From Protea cynaroides (Eukaryota > Streptophyta > Magnoliopsida > Proteales > Proteaceae): a DNA stretch of 64,000 nt. Where the stretch lies: contig CM053266.1 in the NCBI GenBank assembly GCA_028583415.1, forward strand, positions 30,511,271-30,575,270. The letters run 5' to 3'. The stretch's first letter is position 1. Every line of letters begins with the position of its first letter. This document shows positions 49,861 to 61,869 of the stretch, in pieces. Made by a program: the position numbers and the translations under genes. The notes under the pieces are model-generated. The model was not told the origin of the DNA, searched no databases, and saw only the letters and a list, made by a program, of their open reading frames with translations.

Positions 49861-50554
49861 CATGGTTATTTTATATGTTTCAAATTTGCTATATGATTAT
49901 AGTTGATATATATGTGACTATTATTTACTACATAATTATTCTGTTTCATATTATTCTAGTCCATACAATATATAACTATTGCTCTATTATAGCACTAGTT
50001 TTTAACAAAAGGTTAATGGGCAGTGGGGTTTTTTTTGAGTGGCTCAAGGAGTGCTGTTGCACGGGAGAGAGGCTCGATGTGAGAGGAATTGTAGGTAGGA
50101 TGGAGGTGCACGGCTGGGCATATGTGGGGTGATGGGTTGTGGCATGGGAGAGGAGGTGATGTGTCGAATGTTAGCTTGGTTTTGATTGATAAATGGAGCA
50201 GGTTATGGAAGGATCGGCGGGGTTTGCAGCTGGGTAAGGTGGAGGGTATGGATGGTGAGTGAGTTGTCAATTGGTGAGTGGCTCAAAGAGGATAAATTTG
50301 TCGGTGGCTGTGATGAGGGATGGGAGATGGAGTGTTTGGTATTCTTCTGGGTTGCAAGGTAATGGCACATGGTGCAGCTGAAGTGCTGGGATGTGAATGT
50401 GTTGGTGGCTGGATTTAATGAGGGAATGGCTGGACAGCAAGCAGGTTTACATGCGGTGGTAAAGTGGGTTGCGTGGAGAAGTTGCTGTACAAAGAAATGG
50501 TGTCAATTTGGACAATTGATTGTTTCTTTAAATTGACACCAAACCTAGCTTCGG
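49861..50554. other. Gene-free stretch with G-rich strand
   Basis: After an AT-rich 130 bp, 50010-50460 is strikingly rich in GG and TGG on the plus strand. No coding frame of note, no repeat unit recognised. Confidence 0.4.
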
Positions 50555-50700
50555 ATGGATTCACATTCTCTCCTCCCAGTGATTTTAGGAGAACGGAATT
50601 TTCCAATTGGATAACCAACACGTGGCTTAGAGAGAATTCAAGCCACACGTCCGAACCAATGTTCTCCCAAAACCACTGGGAAGAGAGGATTTGAATCCAT
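50555..50700. repeat. Small foldback MITE
   Basis: A 146-bp palindromic element: ATGGATTCACATTCTCTCC at the left against ATGGATTCAAATCCTCTCT read from the right end on the other strand, with arms of about 42 bp. An inner pair (CACGTGGCTT / AAGCCACACGT) extends the hairpin. Confidence 0.75.
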
Positions 50701-50799
50701 AGACACCCTTTCCCGTTTTGTTAATATTCATGTCGGAAAATATCTAAACAATTTTGGTTTGTGTCAATCATTTTCCGCAAAATGACATTGGTAATAGAC

Positions 50800-51655
50800 C
50801 TAAAGGTCTTTATGTTCACTAGTCAAGTTTTAGCAAAAAAGTTCTTCATCTTCACATTTGTCTTGTTTGATTGATGGTGCTACTCGCGGACTCTGGTTTC
50901 CAAGTGCCTTCCTCCCCCAAGTTGGTGTTACCCAAGGATTCCAGGAACTCACTTTTTGCAGCTTCCCAACAGATAATCCCTTCTTCGGCTTCATGGGGAG
51001 TCAGGCTACCATTGCTACATACTGCTTTGTTTTTGGGGTTTACACCTTTGGTTTTGGGGCGGGGGGCCCAACACGGTCTTGGTTGGGGGGTTGGCCCCCT
51101 GGTTGTGGTCAGATTGTGAATCTCTTACAAAATGCATTAGGTATCCAGATTTGACTTGCCAAGTTGATGCTCAACTTCTTAGGGAAGATATTGTTAAGTT
51201 ATCCTCATTTTGTACTGTTTCTTTCCAATTCTGTGGCATATAGCTGGGAAGGCTGTGGCAGTATGCGCCAGTGGCCAAATTCCTCTCCATGACTTCAAAG
51301 TTGTGTTTTGATGAAGCCTGGGCTTCTCCCCTTATTTCATTCAATAAGATCATGATTTACCAAAAAAAAAAATGAAATTCATCAAATGGTAAAATAACTA
51401 TTTGGACATCCATGTCTAGTGAATGGATGCATGGACCATCTTTCTCTTTCATTGATTCTCAAATTCAAAATCAGGGGTGTCATTGATGGATTCTTGTTTG
51501 CAGAGTAGACTCCCATTGTATCATTTTTAACTATTGGTTTTGATAGGAATAAATAAGAATAACCTAAAAAATAAAAAAAATAAAAAAAATCAAAACCTCT
51601 TTTTGATTTCAGACAAAAAGGCTTTTTAGTTGTGCCATAATGATTGATTGCAGAC
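50800..51655 (+). mobile_element. Insertion present only in copy B, with LINE-like poly-A end
   Basis: Copy A runs from CAGCAAAATAACA to GACTCCCATTAG within about 35 bp, whereas copy B has about 850 extra bases. A segment ending TTCAATAAGATCATGATTTA then an A11 run at 51361-51371 is a LINE 3' end. The remaining 280 bp may be a second event or flanking duplication. Confidence 0.6.
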
Positions 51656-52712
51656 TCCCATTAGTTGCTAACCCTAACCTTATTTAAAGAATAGAGCATA
51701 CCAAACATTGGTTCAAGATGGATACTCCTATTCTTATTTAGATAGGAGTGTTCAATGATTTCAATTGTTTCATCTTTGGTTGGTTGACTTTAGGTCTAAA
51801 CCTCGTATGTATCCAAGTCTGTCAAAGGATGAAACAGAATTCTGGAAGTTGCATGGTGTTTTCTTCAAATGTACTCTTTAATGAATTAATGAACTTGCAT
51901 TTTTTTTATCCTAAAAAAGCTTCAAAAGAAATTGGCCAGAAGATCTTTGAAGATAGTACACCTAATCGTGTTATGAGGAAACGTGACAAACTAAAGATCG
52001 AGAACTCAGAGATACAATTGACTGCCAGGCTCTTAAGACAGGCAAGAGATAATTGAGAAGAACACATGGCAAAGATAATTAGTTTTAAGATCCATCTAGA
52101 GATAGAATAACAAAATTAGTTTTAAGATTAATCCAGAAACGAGTTGGAACGATTTCTTTTCAGAATTTAAACCATGAGGATTGAGTAGGAAGATGTGGGG
52201 CTCAAATGGAGCAGCTGTAAGCGTAAAGAGCATAAATACAGCTGCAACGATGAACACCTTTGATTTACCAGACGCGTAACTGTATCAACCACTGGATAAA
52301 GGTAGATACCTGACTAATGTCTGGTGGTATACTGGCGATGAATATTAATACCATTTGATTACTTCCGAAAACAACAAAACCAAAAAATGAAAGAAAACAA
52401 AGGGATTTTATCGATCGAAAAGTAAATCCAGCCTTAACAGGGACGATACTTACAGATTGGATGAACTCTCAATCTGAGCAATCCTCTCAATCTGAGCAAT
52501 CCTCCAAACCAAATCGCTAGCAGATTAGCAGAAAAATAAAACATGAACAAGAAGATCAATTTACCTATACAACCAAGAATCAGAGACGTATCCGAACGAG
52601 AAAAAAAAAATGGAATTCGTGAAGCTGAAGAAGAGAGGCGCCCCAAACTGTAGGGTTGAGATTTAGGAAGAATCTCGAGTGAGGAGTGAGACTGAGCGAC
52701 GGATGGCGTTTA

Positions 52713-52720
52713 TTATATAG
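52713..52720 (-). promoter_or_regulatory. TATA-like box of the unidentified unit in copy B
   Basis: CTATATAA, the counterpart of 40464-40471 in copy A, at the same distance from the conserved leader-like sequence. Confidence 0.35.
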
Positions 52721-53038
52721 ATACGAGCTAGGGTTACGTCTCCCCATTCTTATCGCGTAATCTCTCCCCTTTGCCTCGCTCAGAGCCCACTGTAACTAAA
52801 ACGAAGGGTATAAAGGTCATTCTATACATTGGAATAGGATGAAGCAATATAGGGGCCTAGGCCCTGGCTGAGGCCTGAGCTGGATGTTTGAAAACCTAGG
52901 CCCATCCTGGGTTCTTACGGCTTAGCCCAACCCCAGCATGAGATATCAGACCAGGCCCTGCTGGGCTTAGGGTGACCAACCCAAACCAGACTATCTTATT
53001 ATCATCTTTTTCGGGGGAAAATAAAAATAAGGTTGAAA

Positions 53039-53111
53039 TGGAGATGCAGGGGATCGAACCCTGTACCTCTCGCATGCAAAGCGAGCGCTCTACCATTTGA
53101 GCTACATCCCC
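53039..53111 (-). tRNA. tRNA-Ala (anticodon UGC), copy B
   Basis: Identical over all 73 nt to the tRNA at 40774-40846, although flanking sequence differs by many substitutions. The nearest T-run (TTTTT) is about 14 nt downstream rather than immediate. Both Pol III boxes are intact. Confidence 0.97.
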
Positions 53112-54675
53112 GAGATGCCTTTCCTAATTTGTGAAAAGTGAAAACACTAGGACTTCCATCTCCAAGTATTGTTGCAACTCTATCACCACAAAATGTATCT
53201 TCACATAAATAGAGGACCACCTAAATAGGTCTCATTAGAGCTCATATGTCTAACAACAAGCTTAGCTTCCATTACATTTCTAAGCACTCTAATTTATGTT
53301 AGGACCATGGTTTAAGGAAAAAGTATCGATCAACTTGTATCAGTTTCGGCTATGGCTAGTTGTCATGATACCTGAATCTTCCAATTTTAATAATTTTTAA
53401 TCAATATTGACCACGTGTTGGCATGCCATTGGAGCCGTACTTAATCCAGATCGATGTCAGATCGATCTCCGCTCTAGCTGTTACAGTGTCCCATACATGG
53501 AACTAAAACCTTGGTTAGGACTAAAAAAATGATGATTTTTGAAAGTTTACAAATTGACCAGCCTAGGAAGCATAAGCATGGAAATATTTCTTAGTGTCAG
53601 ACAATCTTAGATAAAATAAAAAAAAATAAAAAAAGGGCATCCCAATGCACAACGCTCCCGTTACTGTAGGTTCTGGGAAGGATCAAAATGTACACAGTCT
53701 TACCCCCGCAAAGTGGAGAAGTTGTTTTCAGGTTTCAAACCCATGACCACCAGGTTGCAATATGACAACTTTACTGTTACACCAAGGCTCTTCCTCTTAC
53801 AAGTCAAAAAATTATCCGATATTTTGCCTGAATATCCGAAGGCTTAGGAATAAAGCTAAACTTTCGTTCACATCTGAAATAAGCCATCAGACAATCACAT
53901 GATCTCCTTCCCCAAATTTTCTAAGTAGAAGCGCCTGATCTCAATGGCACTCAAGACATTTCCATGATCATCATCCCTAAAGATCAGCAAATGTTGGGAA
54001 TCAGTATTGTGTTTGGTCTTGGGAGAGTGGTGTTGCTCCCTTTTTTTCCCTTTCATCCTTGGTTGTTGGTCCTTCACTCCTTTGTTGGTTCTAGTTTTTT
54101 ATCTTTGGATTTCCCTCTAACTAAGTGTCTTCTTTGGTTTGGAGATTGTCTCTCGTTTTAAAGATCACCTCTTTGTAGTTGTAAATTTTTTTTTTTCTTC
54201 TCCCAATAAAATTTGATTATCTATAAAAAAGAAGTAAAAAAATTAATAAAAAAAACCCAAATAATGAAGGATTAAGGATCTCAAAGAATGGCTGTGGCTC
54301 CAACATTATGATATTTTTTTTGGTTCCTTCAAATGTATCACCCCTGCTAACAATTCATTAAGGTCCCCAATGATCCGAATGTCTAATGGTTTAAGAATTC
54401 CATCCAAAATATCCCAAAAAGGAAGTCTTAGTCTAGGTTTTGGCAGGCATAAACACATTTAAGTAATCATCTAATAGAATTGCAATGTCGAAACCGATCT
54501 GATACGGGTACGGACCCAACGGCTGATTGACACAAGATTGATACTGATTAAATAAATACTAAAAAAAAGTTTTTAATCCGAAAAGGATCTACTAGTGTAT
54601 TCAGGAATGATTGACACATTGGTAATACTAATTAAAAAGAAAATTTTAACTCATATTTCACTTTAATAAGGGAGA

Positions 54676-56219
54676 AGGATCTGTTATAACGTATGCAGGG
54701 ATATACATACCAGGGGCAAGAAAATAAGAGTACAAGAGAGCCGGTAGCCAGTTCATTGGAAGGGATACTAGATTTTAAGGAGAGAGAAAAGAAGAATGTG
54801 AGAAAGAACATACACTGGCAGTGTGTATTCCTTTTCCCTTTAATAAAATTGATATAAAGAGTTTTCCATATTGACAACGGAGTGAAAAAACCCAAAACCC
54901 CTCTCGCATCAAATATCAAAATTCTTTCTGTAAATTAAGGTTTCCATAATGGTCCAATGACATCTCATGAAAAGAAATTAGTGCCAATGGACGGTAGATG
55001 TCATACAGATAAACCAAAGAATAAATAGAAGAAACACGAACTAGACAATATATGACCACAAGTTAAATCTAATAGTTAAGTACTACAGTGGAATGTGAAC
55101 ACGATTCACAAACAATTGTTGCGTTTGGTATGTAGTTAAGGAAGGTATCTTCGAATTTGTAAGAAAATATGGTCTTTTCTAAAATCTATTTCTCATTCTA
55201 CAATAAAATGCATTCTGACGGCGAATGCATCCCAAACGCATCATAAAACAACAAACAAGCTACAGAAAACCAAAAATTTCATCCTCACACTTATAAATGT
55301 ACCCCATAACCCATATTATCCATTTACCAAAAAATAAATAAATAAATAACACCATATTTTCTCAATCATAAATCACAGTATATCAAAATCCCCAATTAGT
55401 AACAGTTTTTTCCCTTTTAAAAGGGATTCTGTAGTAAACACCCAAAATCAGTAATCCACAATCCAGCATTGAAAACTCATTGGAAAGCCAGGCATTCTCT
55501 TTCCAGATCCCTTCTTCAATATTGAAAATCTCCCGAATCTGATCCAGAGTCTACATTTAAAAATAAAAATTTTGTAATCATGATTGTACAACTCAAAATC
55601 CTATTAAATAAGGTACTATAACTTTTCAAATAGATTTCTTTGCCTTTAACATATTTTCTTAAATTGAGATCCAAGTAATTTAGTTGCAGAATTAATGACT
55701 ATATTTAGCAAAATTGAATTAGTTACAGAATCATTATTCATGATTATTAGAAATGTTTGCATTTTTTTTTTCATTGTCCTTCTCTCCAACCAGGAACCTC
55801 CAGGAAAAAAAATCCTAAAATTCAGAAAAACAGTAAACAACTTAAACAGCAAACTGTGAAGCAACATAGAGTAGACAGTACTACGGGTTCACCCCATATG
55901 GGTTTCAATAAAATTTGGTGAATTTCTCTGAAAGTTCTCAAGTAACAGAGACACTATCTATGTGATGATGGATTCCAAAAACCACCTTCTTGCTCACTTG
56001 TATTAAAGGAGGGAAAAAAATAGCTATGGGCTAAGTCTTTCGGGAAAAGAACATACCCAAATGTGGAAGCACAGTTCCAAGGTAGAGCCCAAAAAACTGC
56101 ATTCCATATCATACTTTGGGTCTGATTGTTTTCAAAGCCCGGTATGGGGAAAGGGGAGTATGAAAGGTATAACATAAAGAACTTTACAACATTGTTTGCA
56201 TAAGTAAGAACCGCTCTCT
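54676..56219. other. 3' flank of the RING ligase gene
   Basis: AT-rich region downstream of the LUL-type gene's stop codon; part will be its 3' UTR. Apart from the small MITE at 55120-55240 I see no named structure. Confidence 0.5.
55120..55240. mobile_element. Small MITE candidate (121 bp)
   Basis: Terminal inverted repeats TGCGTTTGGTATG and TGCGTTTGGGATG (one mismatch in 13) enclose an AT-rich core. End sequences of this kind are usual in small hAT-type MITEs. A target duplication is not evident. Confidence 0.55.
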
Positions 56220-57030
56220 TCACTCATCGGGTTTGTTGTTGACCTTAATCTCCAAAAGCCGCGAAATTGGTTGCCGGCAGATTGGGCATCGATTTGTTTG
56301 GAACCTTAAAACCTTTGCACAGCCACTGCACATACACTGCACCAAAGCAACCAAAGTATTCTTCAGGATAAGAAAAACGATTTCCCTAGAATCAAGGTTT
56401 CAAGTCTGGAAACAGGATTGCAAAAATAGTTTGGCCAAAGAGCTCTGCAATGCAGTTGAATACTTTCTATACAAATGGAATCTATTAACTACCTCATCTC
56501 AACCAAGAATCACTAAAGAAGATCAAAGGATTAAATTTACCATATGTCGGCAAGGTAGGACAGTTGTGTCCCGTGGTTCTGACAGGCAGATGACACATTC
56601 CTTCCCCGGATCATTTCCATCAAAATCACTTTCAACTGAATTTCCTATGCCATAAATTTCTTGTAGCTCGTACCTCATTGCATTCACCCACAAAATTTGC
56701 TTCACAACCTTCACCTGGTACCCACCTTTCTCCTTCTCAAAGATGGCTTGCGTGATCTGTGAATTTACTGACTCCTGGTTTTCTGCCTCACATCCATTAT
56801 GGTCGTGAGGCATTGCCACCGCCTTCACAGCAAGGGGATACGCTTCTACATCACCCTCTTTCGTTAATTCAGCCTCCTCAAAATTTGAAAAGTCTATTCC
56901 AGTTCCTGAAGGCTGCCTGAACTTCTGACCCAAACCTTTTTGGAAAGATACTGTGACTGATTGCATGTTTTCCTTCAGTGGTGAAAGGTTACAGCCTGCA
57001 CCTTCTTTTGCAAAGAAGATGACAATGATG
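56220..57030 (-). CDS. LUL: RING-finger E3 ubiquitin ligase, LOG2/LUL type, last two exons (5' part outside window)
   Basis: Exons 57030-56541 (phase 2 at its start) and 56336-56220 encode the C-terminal 201 residues. The first exon reads IIVIFFAKEGAGCNLSP, QKGLGQKFRQPSGTGIDFS and VKQILWVNAMRYELQEIYG, the conserved domain before the RING in LOG2/LUL proteins. A C3HC4 RING follows: ECVICLSEPRDTTVLPCRHM, then across the intron CMCSGCAKVLRFQTNRCPIC, then a short tail ending NNKPDE. Both introns show GT/AG. LOG2 acts at the plasma membrane with GDU1 in amino-acid export control; other LULs are less well known, so the exact paralogue is open. The proline-rich, N-myristoylated N-terminal exon of the family is not found in the remaining 7 kb. 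Confidence 0.92.
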
Positions 57031-58231
57031 CTGCATGCAAAAAAAGAGAAACAAGACCTCTAGATAGATGAAATTTTTAAGTAAACATCATGAATTCAAA
57101 CAAGGTCACAGGGGCAAGAAGACATTAAATTTAAACTGCAACTGAACGGAAAAAAAAAAAAGAAAAAAAAAAAAGAGAGGAAAAAGAAAATAACATAATA
57201 CGTTTGCTCAAGGCGGAAGGAGGGATGACAAAAAAAAAAAAAAAAAAAATGGTGAACACAAAACTCCTCCCCATGCTAATGAGCTAGTCCTCACAACAAT
57301 GTAGCCATTCTTAACCAAACAAATTCAAAAGAATACGTTATTATTGAGAATGTTCCAAGACCTGAGGGTTAGAACATTGGTAAAGTTAAGACTGCTCAGG
57401 CTTGGGGGGAAGGCAAGTGCAGCATTTCTATCCAAGCTTGTCAACTAGCCCAACAAAATTGATGTACCCATTCATAACCAATATTAGGCTGCGAAAGAGT
57501 CTGGTTCAAACAATGCAATTCCTAACTGAAAATTAACTATGCTTTGCCTTCTATTTTTCAGGGATCAGTGCAGGAAACAGCTAGAGGCAAAACAAAACAT
57601 AAGGCAACATGACATTGCAGAAAAGGCTTCAAAAGCAAGTGGTTAGTTTACTCAATCAGTTCCACATGTAACCTGCACTATGATAATATATTTTTCCATT
57701 CTCTAAAAGTTTTAATTCAAGAAAATAATGAGGCTTCTTCCTCCCTTGGATAGATCAACCTCTTAGAATTAAGGGAAAGAAAATTTCTAGAAGAGGTATG
57801 CATCAGCTAGCCATTAAGCTCTCTAGAATTATCCAAATCAAAGCAGTTTTGCTATTAAAGCATGTTCTTGAACAAAGTGGGCCCCCTCAACTAAACCAAA
57901 TATAGGACCTGTTGCAATCAAAGGCAACCAATAACTCATTAAGGAAAAATCAAGGTCAGCAAGATTACCATCCGCTGGATCCTATTAACAATAAGTCGCA
58001 TCGATAACACATCCAAAAAGAATTATGAACTCTCTTCAGAAGTAGGAAAAAAAATCATAATGCAGATGACAATTTCATCTTATGATGATTGCTCCTTAGG
58101 AAAGTATCAATCTCATGCAAAAAAAATGTCTTACTCTTACCAAATTGTAAAACACCTGAATACAGAGTTATCGTAATACTAGGATGATGTTGGCAACGAT
58201 ACAATAATTTTAATGTATGAAGTGAAAAAAA

Positions 58232-58787
58232 TGCCCTATTAACATAATGATATAAAATACGCTATTGCAGACTGTGCTACTTTGACTTAGTCAAAGCAAT
58301 TAATCATGTTGACTGATGGACTCCTAATTAGTTTATTAGTTTGCTTTATTAGCTTCCTTTACCAATTAGGCTTGCTATTTTCCTATTTTAAGTTTACTTT
58401 GTTTTTAGTTTTTGACTAAAACTTTTGACTTATATAGGCTTGTTATTTTCCTTTTCCTATTTTGAGTTTACTTTGCCATTAGTTTGTGACTAGTACTCTG
58501 ACTTGTAGAGTCCTAGATCCTATCTAATAGTTGTTTTCTATAATAAACTACAAGGAGACATAGTTGTTAAGGCGCCAAGGCGAACCTAGGCATTGGAGGC
58601 CTGACGGGGCGCCTAGGCAACCAAGGAGCCTGATTTCCAAAGGCATCACAAGGGTGCCTGGGCGCCTAGGCGACGCCTTAAACAACTATGACAGGAAGAG
58701 ATCAGGTACAAACTAATACGATTCTTCTCTCACTCTCCTCTTCCATTATTTCTTCTTATTTTCAATTTAGTTACATGGTGTCAGAGC
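58232..58787 (+). mobile_element. LTR and primer-binding site of a retrotransposon, rightward copy
   Basis: The LTR (58232-58775) starts TGCCC and ends TTTAGTTACA, followed immediately by TGGTGTCAGAGC, one change from the TGGTATCAGAGC complementary to initiator tRNA-Met. Homology with the inverted copy continues about 100 bp beyond. A 132-bp palindromic MITE is inserted at 58559-58690. Confidence 0.75.
58559..58690. mobile_element. Palindromic MITE within the LTR
   Basis: 132 bp with ends CATAGTTGTTAAGGCGCC and, on the other strand, CATAGTTGTTTAAGGCG. The interior is rich in GGCGCCTAGGCG-type palindromes. The inverted LTR copy at 59365-59716 lacks it. Confidence 0.75.
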
Positions 58788-59352
58788 AATCACCTGGGTT
58801 GCTGTTTTAGAGTCGTTTAAAAGTTCTCGTCTTGGTGTGCAACCACCACTACTACCTTTACTGGTTTTCTTATCCGATGTTGATAATGTTATCCTTGTTG
58901 TGATCTGTGTGGGGTATTATTGCTGCTATCTATTGATGCAGAGTGGTCTACTGATTATTGGAGCATTAGCTGTATAATAGGTTCTGGCTTCATCCAAAGT
59001 TTTCTGCACACATAACCTGCCTGCAGTACCTCTGTTTTTCTATTTTCCCACTTTATGTTGGACTTCACCATGGAGCATCATATGAGACTTTGGCTGAAAC
59101 TTGGGTTTTTCTCTCTGTACCAGGGAAAAAACTCGACCCAACTTTGGTCCTGATCAGGTTTACTAATTGGGGTTTCTTGGTGTTCCTAAATTAGGGACCC
59201 AAGCTTTTATTTCTGAAACAACACCCAATCCTATGAAATCCAACAAACCAAATCAGGGAACAAGAAGTAGCAGAGGCAGTAATGATGGCTGCACACCAAG
59301 ACGAGAACTTTTAAACGACTCTCAAAATAGCACGTCGGCAACCCAGGTGATT

Positions 59353-59716
59353 ACTTTGATACCATGTGACTAAATTGAAAATAAGAGAAGAAATAATGGA
59401 AGAGACAGTGAGAGGAGAATCGAATTAATTCGTTCCGGCTCTCCTCCTTGTAGTTTATATTTATACAAAATAGAATACAACTATTAGATAGGATCTAGGA
59501 CGCTACAAGTTAGAGCCCTAGTCACAAACTAAAGACACTGTAAACTCACTCAAAATAGGAAAAAGGAAACTAAACGCCTAATTGGTAAGGAAAACTAATA
59601 AAGCAAATTAATAAACTAACTAGGAGTCTATTAGTCCACATGATAAATTGCTTTGACTAAGTCAAAGCAGTCAGCCAGCAATAGCGTATTTTATATCATT
59701 ACGCTAATATGCCCCA
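59353..59716 (-). mobile_element. LTR and primer-binding site, leftward copy facing the first
   Basis: On the minus strand the LTR starts TGGGGCATATTAG and ends TTTAGTCACA, followed by TGGTATCAAAGT. With the copy at 58232 it forms an inverted repeat with arms of 350-480 bp. Both internal regions point at each other and are truncated to about 100-300 bp. Confidence 0.75.
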
Positions 59717-61869
59717 TTTACTAAATCACAATGCACTTGAACTTAATTAGATATGATTGAAAATGTTCAGAATCTATTGTGTTAAATATTACATAAGGGT
59801 GAGCAGTAGCAGAGCAGCCTTGTTCCCAAGCTTGGGAGCACGATCCACTTATATTTGTCATGTGGCAGCTCATCTAAAGCTGACACAATTTAAATTTTGG
59901 CTAGGCTTCTATTTTTGGATTTATTCTTTGAGATAGACCTAATTATAAGGCCCAAAAGGGGGTGTCTAAAGGGGTGTACGAAAATTACTATTTTATTAGA
60001 CCCCATGCTTTGAAGGTTAGTTAGAGTCTTCTTAGTTAGAGTTGATAAGGTTTACATGATAATTCAGTTTCCCAGTTTGTTTTCATTTCTCGAACAGTTT
60101 GTTTATTTAGGGACACTTCCTTATCTTGTGGAATTTGTTTATTTATTTTGTCATTTATAAAGTTGTCTAGGTGTATTGGGATAAAAAATTATAAATTCCA
60201 GCTTTTTATCTTTTGTTTCCTTCTTAGTTTAGGTTATTTGCCTATCTATTTTAATTGATTTGGCCAAAATAGGACTCTCCCTTATTAGCTAGTTGATGGG
60301 GAGGTGTTTTAGATTGTTCAGACTTTGTTTTTTTTTTTTTTTCTCAGTTTTATAAATATTGTAAAGGTCTAACAGCCTAAGAACGAATTTGATGAATGGA
60401 TTAATTAGTTATTGGATATTGAGGTTGTTGCCTCCCTTGTTTCTTTCTGTCTTTCCTCTTTTCTCGTTTCTAAAGCACTATTCAGGAGTTACTTACTGTT
60501 CACGGGTACTGTTCATAGTCCTTGAACAGCCCCTTTTCTTATCTTATTCTCTCCCTAACCCACCACCAGAAGATCCCATCCTTTGGATCTGCATCATCAT
60601 CTAAAGCTCAAATTTGGTACACATGCAGATCTCAATAATCCCCATTTGCCTATAAAGTTCCAGCCCAATCCAAATTTTACACATGGAGAAAAAAGGGGGC
60701 AAATTTTAGCCAAAAGTCAAGATATGTACAAAATATTGGCCATTATTCAAGGAAAACTGCAATACAAATGGGCCATATGATGGAATTAGACCCCACCAAA
60801 TTTGACCCATGGTAAACCCAAACTGGACTATACCTGTCCATACAGTTGGGACTTTCAAGATCATGGTGCCACATGGCACATATCAGGTAGGCCGTGCTGC
60901 CAAGCCAGGCACATGGCCATTCTACCACCAATTCGCAGTTAATAATAAATAACATGTTGTATGACAAAGCTATAACACCCTCTTTGAGTATTTCTAGGTA
61001 TGAGGTTTTGATCTATAATCTGTTAATTTCTAATTGAAGGTAGCTTTCAGTAGAACCCTGTCCATCTTTCTGAATCAACAAAGCATGAGGGTTACTAGGA
61101 ACTCTCTGAAGAGGAAGTTTAATTTGTCCCAACATTAACTCAAGATAGAAGGAGACAGTAGATACTTGTTCTCACTTAGTTTTCCCAGGAATACTTTAGA
61201 TTGTAATTTACACAACTAAGAAGAGCCAAATGAAATGAAAGTACTACACAAACATCTTGATTTGCCTCAGTTCTCTCACATACCCTAAGATTGTGTTGAT
61301 TTGAAGAACCAACCAACTATAAGTAATTCACCAGAAAAAAATCATTCATGCTCATGGAAGCGACTGCACCTCTTCATAAGGAAGACTTAAATCAGTTTTC
61401 GCCATACCAATTGCAAACAAAAGCAAAAACATTCCTTGAAACAGAAAACTTAAGAGTGGCTCCCCTTTCATTTATTACACCTACTGATCAATTTGCCCCT
61501 TTACATAATATCATATACTCGTTACACTTACTTGAAATGACTGTAATACCCTTACATTAGGTACACTATAACAGATTCACAAGAAACTTCGACTATTTTC
61601 TCCATGATAGTAACAAATTCAAACCCTACCTATCCAACTCATGTTATTCTTTAAATTGCATCCAAACCACAGCCCCATAAATAAAATAAATTCAACAGCT
61701 AAGCTTCCAAGCCAATTGAAATCTATACACTATAATAGGCCACAAGGTTTCATCTCCATAAGAAACACCAATAATAAGGGGAGGTTATATAGAATCAGCC
61801 CAACAGACGGTGGGCCATTGGAGTGGGGGCCAGCCAGCTTGCAGCCCATTACAGCCTCTTGAAATCAAA

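Larger units (their letters stand above)
50712..54675. repeat. Segmental duplication, copy B (contains tRNA-Ala)
   Basis: Direct repeat of 39295-42612, 12,265 bp away measured at the tRNA genes. It lacks the 41573-41950 MITE but has an insertion at about 50800-51655 and some 60 extra bases near 54580-54640. See copy A for the shared landmarks. Confidence 0.88.
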
